Shown here: positions 1 to 9,517 of the stretch, piece by piece
Numbering within the stretch: the first letter of the stretch is position 1
Layout: every line of letters starts with the position of its first letter
Source: Bacteroidaceae bacterium
Lineage (GTDB): Bacteria; Bacteroidota; Bacteroidia; Bacteroidales; Bacteroidaceae
Assembly: GCA_024401215.1 (NCBI GenBank)
Contig: JAKSLL010000001.1
Coordinates: forward strand, 55,993-119,992
Reading direction: 5' to 3'
Length of the DNA stretch: 64,000 nt
Program-made: the position numbers and the translations under genes
The notes under the pieces: generated by a model
Told to the model about the DNA's origin: nothing
The model's database searches: none
The model's input: the letters and a program-made list of their open reading frames with translations, nothing else

Positions 1-1
1 C

Positions 2-193
2 GAAGTAAACTTGTGCTCTGCAGAAGACCTGTATTCTTCTCCTGTTTATTACTTACAACAGAACGATATTATTTATGTTGAGATGAATAAAAAGCAAAAG
101 AGAAATGCAACTGTTATGGGAAACTCAACAGTTCAGCCTGCGTTCTGGATGTCTTTAGCATCGTTTATTGTTGGTGTAACAAGATGGTTCTAA
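2..193 (+). CDS. Polysaccharide export protein (Wza-like), C-terminal fragment
   Basis: The window opens inside this gene; the reading frame runs from base 2 to a TAA at 191-193. About 63 residues are visible. They contain a stretch (SSPVYYLQQNDIIYVE) that matches the end of the last SLBB/soluble domain of Bacteroidales outer-membrane polysaccharide export lipoproteins. A short C-terminal hydrophobic segment (FWMSLASFIVGV) follows, as expected for the outer-membrane end of the channel. The TTG at 11 is not a real start; the true start lies upstream of the window. The Wzc-like kinase gene begins 70 bases downstream, the usual Wza-Wzc order, which supports the call. Function by family: the outer-membrane channel through which the polysaccharide leaves the cell. 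Nothing can be said about the missing N-terminal half. Confidence 0.8.
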   Translation, partial: EVNLCSAEDLYSSPVYYLQQNDIIYVEMNKKQKRNATVMGNSTVQPAFWMSLASFIVGVTRWF

Positions 194-263
194 TTACCTG
201 ACATGTAATAGTAATTGTCTATAAAGAAAAATATAATTCAAATTATATAACTAAATATACAGT

Positions 264-2768
264 ATGTTACCTGTAGATAATAATCAAACTCAACCACAAC
301 GTCAGAGTACAAGTATGAATTTCTCTACTTCTGCAATGATGATGAAGAATAATGCAACATATTTAAGAATCTTGGATATGTTGAAAGTGTTCTTGTCTAA
401 ATGGTACCTATTTGTTATCTGTGTTGCATTTACTTTGTCTGTTTGTTATGTATATCTTCTCGTAACACCCCCAGTTTATAAGAGATCAGCGTCAATCTTG
501 ATAAAGAATGATACAAAGAGCGGGCAGAATAATGGTGGAATGTCATTTTTGAACAGTAATATTGATGTCAATAATGAACTCTTCACTCTTCAGTCACCAA
601 GTATAGCAGAAGAAGTTGTTCGTACATTGAACCTTGATATGAACTACTATGCTCAAGGTCGTTTTCATGAGGAATGTATATATGGTACTTCATTGGGCGT
701 ACAGATTATGCTCATGGATTTTACCGACCTTGATTATGCAACATTCTTATTTAAATTAAATCCTGATGAGACATACGAAATGTCAGAATTCCAATTCAAT
801 GGGATTGAGTCATCTGCCAGTGTTAAGGGAAAGCTTGGAAAAGTTGTTAATACACCACTTGGAAAGGTTAAGATTGACAAAACTCCGAACTACTTTAAAC
901 AAAATCTCCATCTGCGTGTGACCAGGATTCCTATCAAGAGCGCAGTCAATAGAGTTTCTTCAAGTCTTACAGTGTCTTCTGTTAGTGATATGTCAACAGT
1001 TATCAATGTTGTATATATGGATGAAAATCCTCAAAGAGCAGAAGATATTCTTGCAACTGTCATTTCAGTGTATGAAAACAACTGGATGAAGGACAGGAAC
1101 AGGATGTCAGTATCTACTTCTGAATTTATTGCTGACAGATTAAAGATTATTGAGGAAGAATTGGGTAATGTCGAAACTGATATATCTTCATTTAAGTCTG
1201 CGAATCTCATCCCTGCGTCACAAAATGATGTAGCAAGCATATATGTAGGACAGGCAACTTCTGCAAGTGCTCAGCAAACACAGATAAACCAGCAGTTGTA
1301 CATGGCTCGTTATGTGCGCAATTATCTGACAGATGAATCTAAGCGCTTCCAACTCATCCCAGGAGGTGGACAGAGTGTTAATCATGCAGGTCTTAGTGGA
1401 CAGATATCTGAATACAATTCGTTGCTTCTTTCGAGAAACAATCTTCTTAATGCAAGTTCTCTTCAGAACCCATTGGTACAAGAGCGTGATGCCATACTTA
1501 ACGATTTGCGTGTTAATCTTGTAAGTTCAGTTGATAACTATATCATTCAGCTTAATTCTGAACTTGCATCAGCACAGAGTGTTGAGGGTAAAGCAAATAG
1601 TAAGATTGCTTCATCTCCTACACAATCCAAGTATCTTTTGTCTGTTGAACGTCAGCAGAAGGTGAAGGAGAGCCTGTATTTGTATCTTCTTCAAAAGCGT
1701 GAGGAGAACGAACTCTCTCAAGCATTTACAGCTTATAATTCTCGTACAATTAACCCTCCTTCTGGAACAAATGCACCGACATCGCCTAATAGACAGCAGG
1801 TATGGCTTGTCGGATTGTTGGTTGGACTTGTAGTGCCTGGAGTGATTATTTTCCTTCTTGAAGCGATAAACAACAAAGTACGTGGTCGCCGAGACTTGTC
1901 TGAATTGACAATTCCATTCATTGGTGAAATACCGCTTCATAGACATCATAGAACTATTAGGGAGAAATTGTTCACACCGCTTATTAAATTCGCAAATAAT
2001 TTTAAGGATTTCATCCATTCTAATAAGAAGCATAAAGAAGATAAGACTCTTCACATCCTTGTTAAGGATCGTTCTCGTAATGTTATAAATGAGGCGTTCC
2101 GTGTCATTCGTACGAACATAGAATTTATGACGGCTAAGGGTGAAAACGGAAAGATTATCATGCTTACTTCTTTCAATCCGAATTCGGGAAAGACATTTGT
2201 GGCATCAAATCTTATCACATCTTTTGCCATTAAGAAGAAGAAAGTGCTTGCCATTGACCTTGACTTGCGTAAAGCCTCTCTTTCTGCGATGGTGGATAAG
2301 CCAAAGGTTGGTATTTCTGATTACCTTTCTGGTGTTGTCGATGATATTAATGAAGTGATTGTTCGTGACCAGACACATGCAAATCTTGATGTCATACCAG
2401 TAGGAACCGTGCCTCCAAACCCAACAGAGCTTCTGTTTGATGATCGTCTATCTGATCTTCTTAAAGATTTGAGGTCAAAATATGAGTACATCTTCCTTGA
2501 CTGTCCGCCAGTAGAGATTGTTGCTGATGCATCAATTGTTGGTCATCATGCAGATGCTACTTTGTTCCTTATTAGAGCAGAACTTCTCGATCGTAGTCTC
2601 CTTCCTGAGATTCAGCGTTACTATGATGACAATAAATTGCCTAAGATGGCAATTGTTCTCAACGGAACGACAGATGCCTTCTCTTATTATGGTTATCATC
2701 GTTATGGATCTCGATATGGTTATTATGGAGCTTCGTACTATGGAGGATATACTCACGAAAAGGAATAG
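264..2768 (+). CDS. Wzc-like polysaccharide co-polymerase / tyrosine autokinase
   Basis: Inner-membrane protein that sets chain length and couples polymerisation to export; BY-kinases of this type cycle by autophosphorylating a C-terminal Tyr cluster. The 834 residues show the full architecture. There is a first membrane segment at about 46-68, a long periplasmic Wzz/GumC-type region with coiled-coil stretches, a second membrane segment at about 513-535, and a cytoplasmic P-loop kinase. The Walker A is SFNPNSGKT (about 636-644), the Walker A' is VLAIDLDLRK (about 662-671) and the Walker B is YIFLDCPP (about 742-749). The tail is very rich in Tyr (about a dozen in the last 35 residues) and is the likely autophosphorylation site. 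It directly follows the Wza-like gene. Kinase and co-polymerase are fused in one chain, as in Proteobacteria, rather than split as in Gram-positive bacteria. No oddities seen. Confidence 0.93.
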   Translation: MLPVDNNQTQPQRQSTSMNFSTSAMMMKNNATYLRILDMLKVFLSKWYLFVICVAFTLSVCYVYLLVTPPVYKRSASILIKNDTKSGQNNGGMSFLNSNIDVNNELFTLQSPSIAEEVVRTLNLDMNYYAQGRFHEECIYGTSLGVQIMLMDFTDLDYATFLFKLNPDETYEMSEFQFNGIESSASVKGKLGKVVNTPLGKVKIDKTPNYFKQNLHLRVTRIPIKSAVNRVSSSLTVSSVSDMSTVINVVYMDENPQRAEDILATVISVYENNWMKDRNRMSVSTSEFIADRLKIIEEELGNVETDISSFKSANLIPASQNDVASIYVGQATSASAQQTQINQQLYMARYVRNYLTDESKRFQLIPGGGQSVNHAGLSGQISEYNSLLLSRNNLLNASSLQNPLVQERDAILNDLRVNLVSSVDNYIIQLNSELASAQSVEGKANSKIASSPTQSKYLLSVERQQKVKESLYLYLLQKREENELSQAFTAYNSRTINPPSGTNAPTSPNRQQVWLVGLLVGLVVPGVIIFLLEAINNKVRGRRDLSELTIPFIGEIPLHRHHRTIREKLFTPLIKFANNFKDFIHSNKKHKEDKTLHILVKDRSRNVINEAFRVIRTNIEFMTAKGENGKIIMLTSFNPNSGKTFVASNLITSFAIKKKKVLAIDLDLRKASLSAMVDKPKVGISDYLSGVVDDINEVIVRDQTHANLDVIPVGTVPPNPTELLFDDRLSDLLKDLRSKYEYIFLDCPPVEIVADASIVGHHADATLFLIRAELLDRSLLPEIQRYYDDNKLPKMAIVLNGTTDAFSYYGYHRYGSRYGYYGASYYGGYTHEKE

Positions 2769-2818
2769 TATTATTTTGTGTGACTTTTTTGACAAGTTTT
2801 GTATAATAAACATCTAAC

Positions 2819-2858
2819 ATCCCACTTCTCAAAGGATTACGTCCCTTTGAGGTGGGAT
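2819..2858 (+). terminator. Hairpin after the Wza-Wzc pair
   Basis: The left arm (2819-2835) and right arm (2843-2858) are near-complementary over about 15 pairs (ATCCCAC..CAAAGG with CCCTTTG..GTGGGAT) around a 7-base loop. The run that follows is only moderately T-rich, so it may be an attenuator or a weak terminator. It separates the export genes from the ABC-transporter cluster. The remaining bases up to 3014 show no gene. Confidence 0.6.
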
Positions 2859-3014
2859 TGTTATGTTTGTTGCCAGTCAAATTATTCTCAAAAATGGTCA
2901 CAATATGTTTGTCGTGTATTATATTTAGATTATCAGGCTACTCATACATTCAATAGTAGCATTGTGTGAGCAAGCAGATAAATAATAGAACATCTGAAGG
3001 AAAACGTTACTTAA

Positions 3015-3863
3015 ATGCAACAATTCTCAACAATAATAAAGCCGCAGCGCAAGTGGCTTGATGTGGATATTAAAGGCTTATGGCGATATCGTGATTTGTA
3101 TTTCATGTATATACGTCGTGACATTGTGACACAATACAAACAGACAATACTTGGTCCGCTATGGTATGTCATCCAGCCGCTTTTTACGACTATCATGTAT
3201 ATGTTTGTCTTCGGAGGTTTAGCAGGCATCTCTACCGATGGGGCTCCTCAGCCATTATTCTATCTTGCAGGAATTGTGTTGTGGGGGTATTTTAGTCAAT
3301 GTTTTAATGCCTCATCAAATGTGTTCGCCTCTAATGCAAATGTATTTGGAAAAGTCTATTTCCCTCGTTTGGTTGTACCGTTGTCTGGTATAACAAGCAA
3401 TTTGCTGAAGATGCTTATCCAGCTGTTGATGTTCATTGCTATTTATGCATATTATTGTATATTCCAACCAGAGACTTTCTCACCGCATCTTAATTGGTCC
3501 ATACTTCTATTTCCTGTCCTTGTCCTGATGATTGCATTTCATGGTATGTCTTGGGGACTTATTATATCTAGTTTGACGACAAAGTATCGTGACCTTACAT
3601 TTTTTGTACAGTTTGGCATACAGCTTTTTATGTATGCCACGCCTGTAATATACCCACTTTCTGCGGCTCCTGAGAAGTATAGAGATATTATAGCACTTAA
3701 CCCTTTGACACCAATATTTGAAGCATTCAAATTCTCATGTATTGGATGTGGCTCGCTCGATTGGAGTGGATTGCTGTACAGCACTGTGTTTATGATAGTA
3801 ACTCTATTTTTATCTGTGATAATATTCTCTCGTACAGAGAAGAACTTTATGGATACTGTTTAA
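3015..3863 (+). CDS. wzm: Polysaccharide ABC transporter permease (Wzm/KpsM-like)
   Basis: Inner-membrane half of an ABC-2 type exporter that moves a finished lipid-linked glycan across the inner membrane. The 282 residues start with a short cytoplasmic region containing the family-typical run YRDLYFMYIRRDIVTQYKQT followed by LGPLWYVIQP. Five to six hydrophobic segments follow, and there is a conserved KYRDLTFFVQF stretch near residues 190-200. The length is normal for O-antigen ABC permeases. The ATPase partner is two genes downstream (5014), with a sugar aminotransferase between them. That arrangement is common in Bacteroidales O-antigen loci. The stop at 3861-3863 is five bases before the next start, so the genes are likely co-transcribed. 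Confidence 0.92.
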   Translation: MQQFSTIIKPQRKWLDVDIKGLWRYRDLYFMYIRRDIVTQYKQTILGPLWYVIQPLFTTIMYMFVFGGLAGISTDGAPQPLFYLAGIVLWGYFSQCFNASSNVFASNANVFGKVYFPRLVVPLSGITSNLLKMLIQLLMFIAIYAYYCIFQPETFSPHLNWSILLFPVLVLMIAFHGMSWGLIISSLTTKYRDLTFFVQFGIQLFMYATPVIYPLSAAPEKYRDIIALNPLTPIFEAFKFSCIGCGSLDWSGLLYSTVFMIVTLFLSVIIFSRTEKNFMDTV

Positions 3864-3868
3864 GGCTG

Positions 3869-4975
3869 ATGGAGCGTATAAAGTTTCTGGATCTTCAGAA
3901 GGTCAATAATAAATATGCTGATGAGATACATACCGCAGCAATTAAGGTGATTGATAGCGGGTGGTATCTCAATGGGCAATCCGTAAGTAGATTCGAAAGC
4001 GATTACTCAAACTATATTGGTACTAAATGTTGCGTGTCATGCGCAAGTGGTTTGGATGCCCTTATTTTAATGCTTAAAGGTTGTATAGAGACAGGTCGGC
4101 TTAGCGTAGGAGATGAGGTTATTGTTCCTGCCAATACTTTCATTGCGACCATACTTGCAATAACAGAGTGTGGTCTTAAGCCTGTTTTTGTTGAACCATC
4201 CATTGATACACTTCAAATAGACGATACAAAGATAGAGAATTCCATTACCTCAAGAACAAAAGCAATCATACTCGTACATCTATATGGCAAATGTGCCATG
4301 ACTGATAAGATTTCTCAATTATGCAGTAAGTACAACCTTCTACTATTTGAAGATAACGCCCAGTCTCATGGATGTATCCATAAAGGGAAAAAGACGGGTT
4401 CACTTGGATATGCTGCGGCTCATTCTTTCTATCCTGGCAAGGTGTTAGGTGCTCTTGGTGATGGTGGAGCAGTTACGACAGATGATAATGATTTAGCTTC
4501 TGTTATTCGTTCGCTTGCAAATTATGGAAGCCAAAAGAAATATGTGTTCAAATATCAAGGTCGAAATTCAAGATTAGACGAGATGCAGGCTGCAATTCTT
4601 AATGTCAAGCTACATCATCTGGATGAAGATATAATGCTACGTAGGCAGATTGCACGTTATTATATTGACAATATCAATAATTCAGACATACTGATTCCTG
4701 AGATTGGTGATATGAATTCCCATGTGTTTCATTTATTTCCAATTCTTACTTCTCGTCGTGACGCACTTCAGCACTATCTTTCTGATAAAGGAATAGAGAC
4801 AGCTATTCACTATCCAATCCCTCCTCACAAGCAGGAATGTTATTGTGAATGGAATGCTCTATCCTTGCCTGTCACTGAACAGATTCATCTTCAAGAATTA
4901 TCGCTGCCAATCAGCCCAGTTATGACAATAGACGAGGCGGCTATAGTAGTGAATGCTGTCAATAATTTCAAGTAA
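3869..4975 (+). CDS. FdtB/QdtB-like sugar aminotransferase (DegT/DnrJ/EryC1 family)
   Basis: PLP-dependent transaminase that adds an amino group to a keto-deoxy sugar nucleotide, most like the enzymes that make dTDP-Fuc3N or dTDP-Qui3N. The 368 residues show the family landmarks: a CVSCASGLDAL cofactor-binding region near 50-61, VIVPANTFIAT near 90-100, and SFYPGKVLGALGDGGA. The last places the PLP lysine at K191. The open frame extends upstream to 3737 inside the permease gene, but the ATG at 3869 gives a start that matches the family N-terminus (IKFLDLQKVN) and follows the previous stop by five bases. No dTDP-glucose synthase, dehydratase or ketoisomerase lies in this window, so the substrate must come from elsewhere. 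Substrate specificity is inferred. Confidence 0.88.
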   Translation: MERIKFLDLQKVNNKYADEIHTAAIKVIDSGWYLNGQSVSRFESDYSNYIGTKCCVSCASGLDALILMLKGCIETGRLSVGDEVIVPANTFIATILAITECGLKPVFVEPSIDTLQIDDTKIENSITSRTKAIILVHLYGKCAMTDKISQLCSKYNLLLFEDNAQSHGCIHKGKKTGSLGYAAAHSFYPGKVLGALGDGGAVTTDDNDLASVIRSLANYGSQKKYVFKYQGRNSRLDEMQAAILNVKLHHLDEDIMLRRQIARYYIDNINNSDILIPEIGDMNSHVFHLFPILTSRRDALQHYLSDKGIETAIHYPIPPHKQECYCEWNALSLPVTEQIHLQELSLPISPVMTIDEAAIVVNAVNNFK

Positions 4976-5013
4976 GTCAGGGTTGTCATTTTAATCATTA
5001 AAACAATTTTTCG

Positions 5014-6327
5014 ATGTCAAATATAGCAATACAATTTGATGGTGTTGGCAAGCAATATCGCCTGGGACGTGTAGGAACAGGTTCGCTTGCTCACGACTTA
5101 AACAGATGGTGGCAGACTTCCATACTTCACCATGAAGACCCTTATCTGAAGATTGGTGAGACAAACGATCGCTCGAAGAGAGGAGAGAGTGATTATGTAT
5201 GGGCTCTTCGCGACATATCTTTTGAGGTGGAACAGGGTGATGTGGTTGGTATCATTGGCAAGAATGGAGCGGGCAAGTCAACTCTTCTCAAACTTCTTTC
5301 TCGTATTACGTCACCATCTACAGGTTCAATAAGCTATAACGGACGTATAGCATCTCTTCTTGAAGTTGGCACAGGATTCCATCCCGAGATGACCGGTTGC
5401 GAGAATATATATATGAATGGTTCCATTATGGGAATGACAAAAGCAGAGATAACTCGCAAGCTTGACGAGATAGTAGATTTTGCAGGTGTTGAGCGCTATC
5501 TTGATACACCGGTGAAACGTTACTCCTCAGGCATGACTGTTCGCTTAGGTTTTGCAGTTGCTGCATTCCTCGAACCAGAGATACTTGTTGTTGATGAAGT
5601 GCTTACTGTGGGTGATGCCGAATTTCAGAAGAAGGCTATAGGAAAGATGAAGGATGTAAGCCAGGGAGGAGGAAGAACAGTGCTGTTTGTGAGTCATAAT
5701 ATGGCAGCGGTAAAAAACCTCTGTACAAGGGCTGTTGTGTTGCAGAATGGACAGTTAGTTTATGATGGGACAACAGAAAAAGCTGTAGACTATTATCTCG
5801 ACAATAATATTTCAGAGTTAATAACTCATACTGTTCTTAGCAATGCAAACCGTAAACGATCAGGATGTGATGTGTTGCATGATGTCGAAATGAAGGAGAT
5901 ACGGCTTCTGAATCCATGCCCAGAAGCGATGGCAACTGACGAACCAATAGATATAGAGATTTTGATGAAATGTAACACCCACAGAAAGAAGGATTGTCAG
6001 TATTCTGTGGTAATCACTGATGTTACAGATACAAGGGTATTGAATATTGTTAGTGAAGTGATGCCTATTCCTGAAGACAAGAATGAATATAAGGTTCATC
6101 TTTCTGTATTCAAACATGGTTTGCCACGAGGAAGATATAAAATTCATATTGCAATTGGTCGTAAGAACTTTGCTGAAGCTCATATCAATTATGATATAGC
6201 TTTTGACTTGTTGTCGTTTGAGATAAAGTATATTGATAGTATTCTAAGGCAGGAGTATAATGCATGGGACAGATCGTTTGGCATAATACTTCACAACAAA
6301 GAGTGTGTTAAAGCAGAGATTTTGTAA
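5014..6327 (+). CDS. wzt: Polysaccharide ABC transporter ATPase with C-terminal extension (Wzt-like)
   Basis: ATP-binding partner of the permease at 3015. In the 437 residues the nucleotide-binding domain occupies about 1-255. Its Walker A is GKNGAGKST (K88), the signature is YSSGMTVRLGF (from 170), the Walker B is EILVVDE (from 189) and the H-switch is in FVSHNM. A roughly 160-residue C-terminal domain (about 275-437) of predicted beta character follows. This matches Wzt proteins whose C-terminal domain reads the terminal modification of the glycan before export. Such proteins usually serve O-antigens capped at the non-reducing end. The genes that follow (radical SAM, pyruvyl transferase) are candidates for making that cap; this is inference. 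A 67-base gap follows with no clear terminator. Confidence 0.92.
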   Translation: MSNIAIQFDGVGKQYRLGRVGTGSLAHDLNRWWQTSILHHEDPYLKIGETNDRSKRGESDYVWALRDISFEVEQGDVVGIIGKNGAGKSTLLKLLSRITSPSTGSISYNGRIASLLEVGTGFHPEMTGCENIYMNGSIMGMTKAEITRKLDEIVDFAGVERYLDTPVKRYSSGMTVRLGFAVAAFLEPEILVVDEVLTVGDAEFQKKAIGKMKDVSQGGGRTVLFVSHNMAAVKNLCTRAVVLQNGQLVYDGTTEKAVDYYLDNNISELITHTVLSNANRKRSGCDVLHDVEMKEIRLLNPCPEAMATDEPIDIEILMKCNTHRKKDCQYSVVITDVTDTRVLNIVSEVMPIPEDKNEYKVHLSVFKHGLPRGRYKIHIAIGRKNFAEAHINYDIAFDLLSFEIKYIDSILRQEYNAWDRSFGIILHNKECVKAEIL

Positions 6328-6394
6328 TATATTCAGTTAGAAATAGGATACCGAAAAGATTATCAGTTAGAATAGTTTGCGATTCATAATAATT

Positions 6395-7519
6395 ATGGAT
6401 AGATTAAAAAGATATATTAATTGTCATGTGCCGATAACAACATGTACTCTTCGTTGTCCTTACTGCTATATTACTCAGCATAGATTATTTGATGGCCCGC
6501 TGCCTACATATCAGTATTCTCCTCAACATGTAAGAAAAGCTTTGTCGAGGGAAAGGATGGGAGGCATTTGTTTGATCAATATATGTGCAGGTGGTGAAAC
6601 ATTGCTCGATTCTCGACTTCTGGAATATGTCCGTGAACTATTGGAGGAGGGGCATTACATTATGCTTGTAACCAATGGTACAATAACGAAGAGATTTGAC
6701 GAGATAATACAGTTTCCTGAAGAATTACGCAGACATATTTTCTTCAAGTTCTCTTATCACTATTTGGAGTTTAAGAGGAGGAATCTTTTTGATGTCTTTT
6801 TTAGCAACATACGAAAGGTTCGTGATGCAGGGTGTTCTTTCACCCTTGAGATAACACCTTCTGATGATGCTGTCCAATACATAGATGACATAAAGGCAAA
6901 AGCTTTGAAAGAGCTTGGAGCATTGTGTCATGTCACTATTGCTCGCGATGAGAAAGATGATTCTGAATTACCTATGATGACGCATCTTTCCCGAGAAGAA
7001 TATATAAAGACATGGGGAACATTCGATTCTGCTTTGTTTGATTACAAATTAACAATTTTTGGTGAAAAGCGTAATGAGTTCTGCTATGCAGGTGATTGGA
7101 CTTTCTACCTTAACTTGGCTACAGGGATGATGAAGCAATGCTATAAGTCTCTTTATGATCAAAATATATTCGAAGACCCGTCAAAGCCTATAAATTTCAA
7201 GTCTATAGGTTGTAATTGTATAACTCACCATTGCTATAATGGACATTCGTTTATAGTGTTAGGTAGCATACCATCTTTACAATCGCCAACTTATGCAGAT
7301 GAACGAAACAGGATATGCCAAGACGGAAGTGAATGGCTTCAACCAGAAATGAAAGCTATAATGTTGCAGAAAACGAGTGAGAACAATACTGAATACTCTT
7401 TCATCAAGAAACTTGCAATCAACACGGAAATGTATTGTCGCAAGAATGATTTGTCTTTGAAGCATCCTGTCTACTCACTGAAAAGAGCAGTTTATTTGGC
7501 AACTCACAATCATAATTGA
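6395..7519 (+). CDS. Radical SAM protein, glycan-locus type, function unknown
   Basis: The ATG at 6395 is preferred over the upstream TTG at 6377, because it puts the radical SAM cysteines close to the N-terminus. The motif is C17-TLR-C21-PY-C24 (CxxxCxxC), which binds the 4Fe-4S cluster used to cleave S-adenosylmethionine. A GGETLLD stretch (about 68-74) fits the SAM-binding GGE motif. A second Cys group near the C-terminus (CYKS..., then CNCITHHC around 272-279) could bind an auxiliary cluster. The 374 residues also include the aromatic-rich CYAGDWTFYLNL region. It lies between Wzt and a pyruvyl transferase, two bases before the latter, so a role in modifying the exported glycan or its cap is likely. 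The reaction cannot be read from the sequence. Confidence 0.85.
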   Translation: MDRLKRYINCHVPITTCTLRCPYCYITQHRLFDGPLPTYQYSPQHVRKALSRERMGGICLINICAGGETLLDSRLLEYVRELLEEGHYIMLVTNGTITKRFDEIIQFPEELRRHIFFKFSYHYLEFKRRNLFDVFFSNIRKVRDAGCSFTLEITPSDDAVQYIDDIKAKALKELGALCHVTIARDEKDDSELPMMTHLSREEYIKTWGTFDSALFDYKLTIFGEKRNEFCYAGDWTFYLNLATGMMKQCYKSLYDQNIFEDPSKPINFKSIGCNCITHHCYNGHSFIVLGSIPSLQSPTYADERNRICQDGSEWLQPEMKAIMLQKTSENNTEYSFIKKLAINTEMYCRKNDLSLKHPVYSLKRAVYLATHNHN

Positions 7520-7520
7520 T

Positions 7521-8531
7521 ATGATGCAGATAGTGTCAGAATTGAATGACAAGGTTAGGAATGCTTTAACACCATTGATAGATAGTGACTACATTCTCCT
7601 TGATGTGCCTTATTACTCTAACATAGGCGATACACTCATTTGGCAAGGCACAGAGGATTTATTGAAAACTATCCCATACAAATGCTTGTACCGTGCTTCT
7701 ATTGGGTCGTTTGAGTACAAATCGCTACCAAAAGATGTAGTGATATTGTTACTTGGAGGTGGCAATTGGAGTGATATGTATTACCATCATAATGAGTTCC
7801 GCAATAAGATTATAGAACTCTACCCCAATAATAGGATTATCATTCTTCCTCAGACGATATATTATAAAGGGGCATCATTGATACGAAAGGATGCCGCTAT
7901 ATGTCGTAAACATAAACAACTCTTTATTTGTGCAAGAGACAAGTATGGATTTGATTTTTTGAAGAAATACAATTTCTCAAAAAATATTCTCCTCGTTCCA
8001 GATATGGCATTCTGTATAAACATAGCATTACTGGCGAACATGTCTCTTCCTGCAAATAAAAGTATTCTGTTATTTAAAAGAATAGACAAAGAACAGACGA
8101 ATACAGACTCTGTTATTAAAAATCTTGCTTGTAGCGAATATGATGTATCCGATTGGCCGTTATACCAGCAATCAGAACCAATGGTGGATTACATAAAGGC
8201 AGAGATATTAAAGAAGAACAATGCAGTTGCAGATGCTTATGCGTATAACACATATCTTCCTTCTCGTGTAAGAGCTGGTGTTGAACTGATAAGTCAATAC
8301 AATACAGTTATTAGCAATCGTCTTCATGGTGCAATTCTCTCTATTTTGCTTGATAAGAAAGTAACAATCATTGACAATTCTTATGGAAAGAATGCTCAGT
8401 TTTATGATACATGGTTGCGTGGAACAGAAGGAATTAAACTGATAAGAGTAAAGCATTCTTTTTGTTTGAACAGATTTGTAAAGCAACAAGTTGCTTGGAT
8501 ACTCACTGTTTTTGATAGAATGCAAGGTTGA
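7521..8531 (+). CDS. Polysaccharide pyruvyl transferase family protein
   Basis: Family enzymes transfer pyruvate from PEP to sugars to form ketals, giving the glycan a negative charge. The 336 residues show the family fold markers: DVPYYSNIGDTLIWQG near the N-terminus (about 28-43), VILLLGGGNWSDMY (about 74-87), a central ARDKYGFDFL, and the late SNRLHGAIL motif (about 270-278). Length is typical. It begins two bases after the radical SAM gene and overlaps nothing else; the next gene starts within two bases of its stop. The tight spacing puts it in the same transcript. Acceptor sugar unknown. A second family member lies at 29691 in the other cluster. Confidence 0.88.
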   Translation: MMQIVSELNDKVRNALTPLIDSDYILLDVPYYSNIGDTLIWQGTEDLLKTIPYKCLYRASIGSFEYKSLPKDVVILLLGGGNWSDMYYHHNEFRNKIIELYPNNRIIILPQTIYYKGASLIRKDAAICRKHKQLFICARDKYGFDFLKKYNFSKNILLVPDMAFCINIALLANMSLPANKSILLFKRIDKEQTNTDSVIKNLACSEYDVSDWPLYQQSEPMVDYIKAEILKKNNAVADAYAYNTYLPSRVRAGVELISQYNTVISNRLHGAILSILLDKKVTIIDNSYGKNAQFYDTWLRGTEGIKLIRVKHSFCLNRFVKQQVAWILTVFDRMQG

Positions 8532-8532
8532 A

Positions 8533-9507
8533 ATGAAGGTGTCTATTATTATTCCTATATATAATGTTGCTCCTTATATTGAGAGGTGTCTGCATTCTGT
8601 TGTGTCTCAATGCTATAATGACATAGAAGTGCTACTTGTTGATGATTGCGGAACGGATAATAGCATGGAGATTGTCCAACAATTTGTTGATGAATATTGT
8701 GGGGAAAAAGAATTTCGTATCATCCATCATGAGAAGAATAAAGGTCTCTCTGCTGCAAGGAATACAGGAACCATTGCTGCTAATGGTGACTTTTTGTTTT
8801 ATATTGATAGCGATGATGAAATAACACCTGATTGTATAGAATTGATGATGAATGAAGTGTTGAAGCATCCCGATGTAGAAATGGTGCAAGGGACAACAAC
8901 GTCGATTCCTGACAAAGATTACTATCATACTGAGGTGTTTAATGAATTAGGATATGTGGAGTCTAATGATGATGTGCGAAGGCTCTTCTACAAGACAGGG
9001 AAATGTCTGCCATGCAATGCTTGGAATAAATTAATTAGTATGGCTTTTATTAGAAAGCATCATTTGTTCTTCAAGGAAGGGTTAATTCATGAGGATCAGC
9101 ATTGGATGTTCTTTGTATGTAAGTATTTGAAAAACTATTCGTACATTTCAAACAGTACTTACATTCATTATTCCACTCCAAATTCTATTATGACATCAGG
9201 CGGCTATTATGATAGTAGAAGCAATTGTCATTGGTCTGTTATACTCAATGATATATTCCATAATATTGATGAGCCTTGTGCTAAGCAGCAGATTGCAAAA
9301 TACTATATCAATTATTACGATAAGCGCATAGGTATGGAAGCTTTTGACAATTCCGCATATCGTAATACTCTTTTTTTTGTTTTCCTCAAATATTTCAGTT
9401 TGAGAATAGGTGTATTATTTGTTTTGACATTATTGTTCAGTTCAAAACAAAATCTGTTCAATAAATATGAGAAGAAATTGTTGTCTCATTTGTTGTGCGT
9501 GAAATGA
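8533..9507 (+). CDS. Glycosyltransferase family 2
   Basis: GT-A fold inverting glycosyltransferase using a nucleotide sugar on the cytoplasmic face. The 324 residues begin with the classic N-terminus (KVSIIIPIYNVAPYIERCL). LLVDDCGTDNS (about 36-46) and a YIDSDDE metal-binding motif with D92 and D94 follow. The open frame reaches back to 8491, inside the pyruvyl transferase gene. The ATG at 8533 sits two bases after that gene's stop and leaves a normal GT2 start. The C-terminal region carries a hydrophobic stretch (FLKYFSLRIGVLFVLTLLF) that may attach it to the membrane. Donor and acceptor cannot be told. First of a run of closely packed transferase genes. Confidence 0.9.
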   Translation: MKVSIIIPIYNVAPYIERCLHSVVSQCYNDIEVLLVDDCGTDNSMEIVQQFVDEYCGEKEFRIIHHEKNKGLSAARNTGTIAANGDFLFYIDSDDEITPDCIELMMNEVLKHPDVEMVQGTTTSIPDKDYYHTEVFNELGYVESNDDVRRLFYKTGKCLPCNAWNKLISMAFIRKHHLFFKEGLIHEDQHWMFFVCKYLKNYSYISNSTYIHYSTPNSIMTSGGYYDSRSNCHWSVILNDIFHNIDEPCAKQQIAKYYINYYDKRIGMEAFDNSAYRNTLFFVFLKYFSLRIGVLFVLTLLFSSKQNLFNKYEKKLLSHLLCVK

Positions 9508-9517
9508 AGAATCTCAG

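Noticed and set aside
3737-3868. Upstream extension of the aminotransferase reading frame
   Set aside because: The extra 44 codons overlap the permease gene, and the conserved family N-terminus begins at the ATG at 3869.
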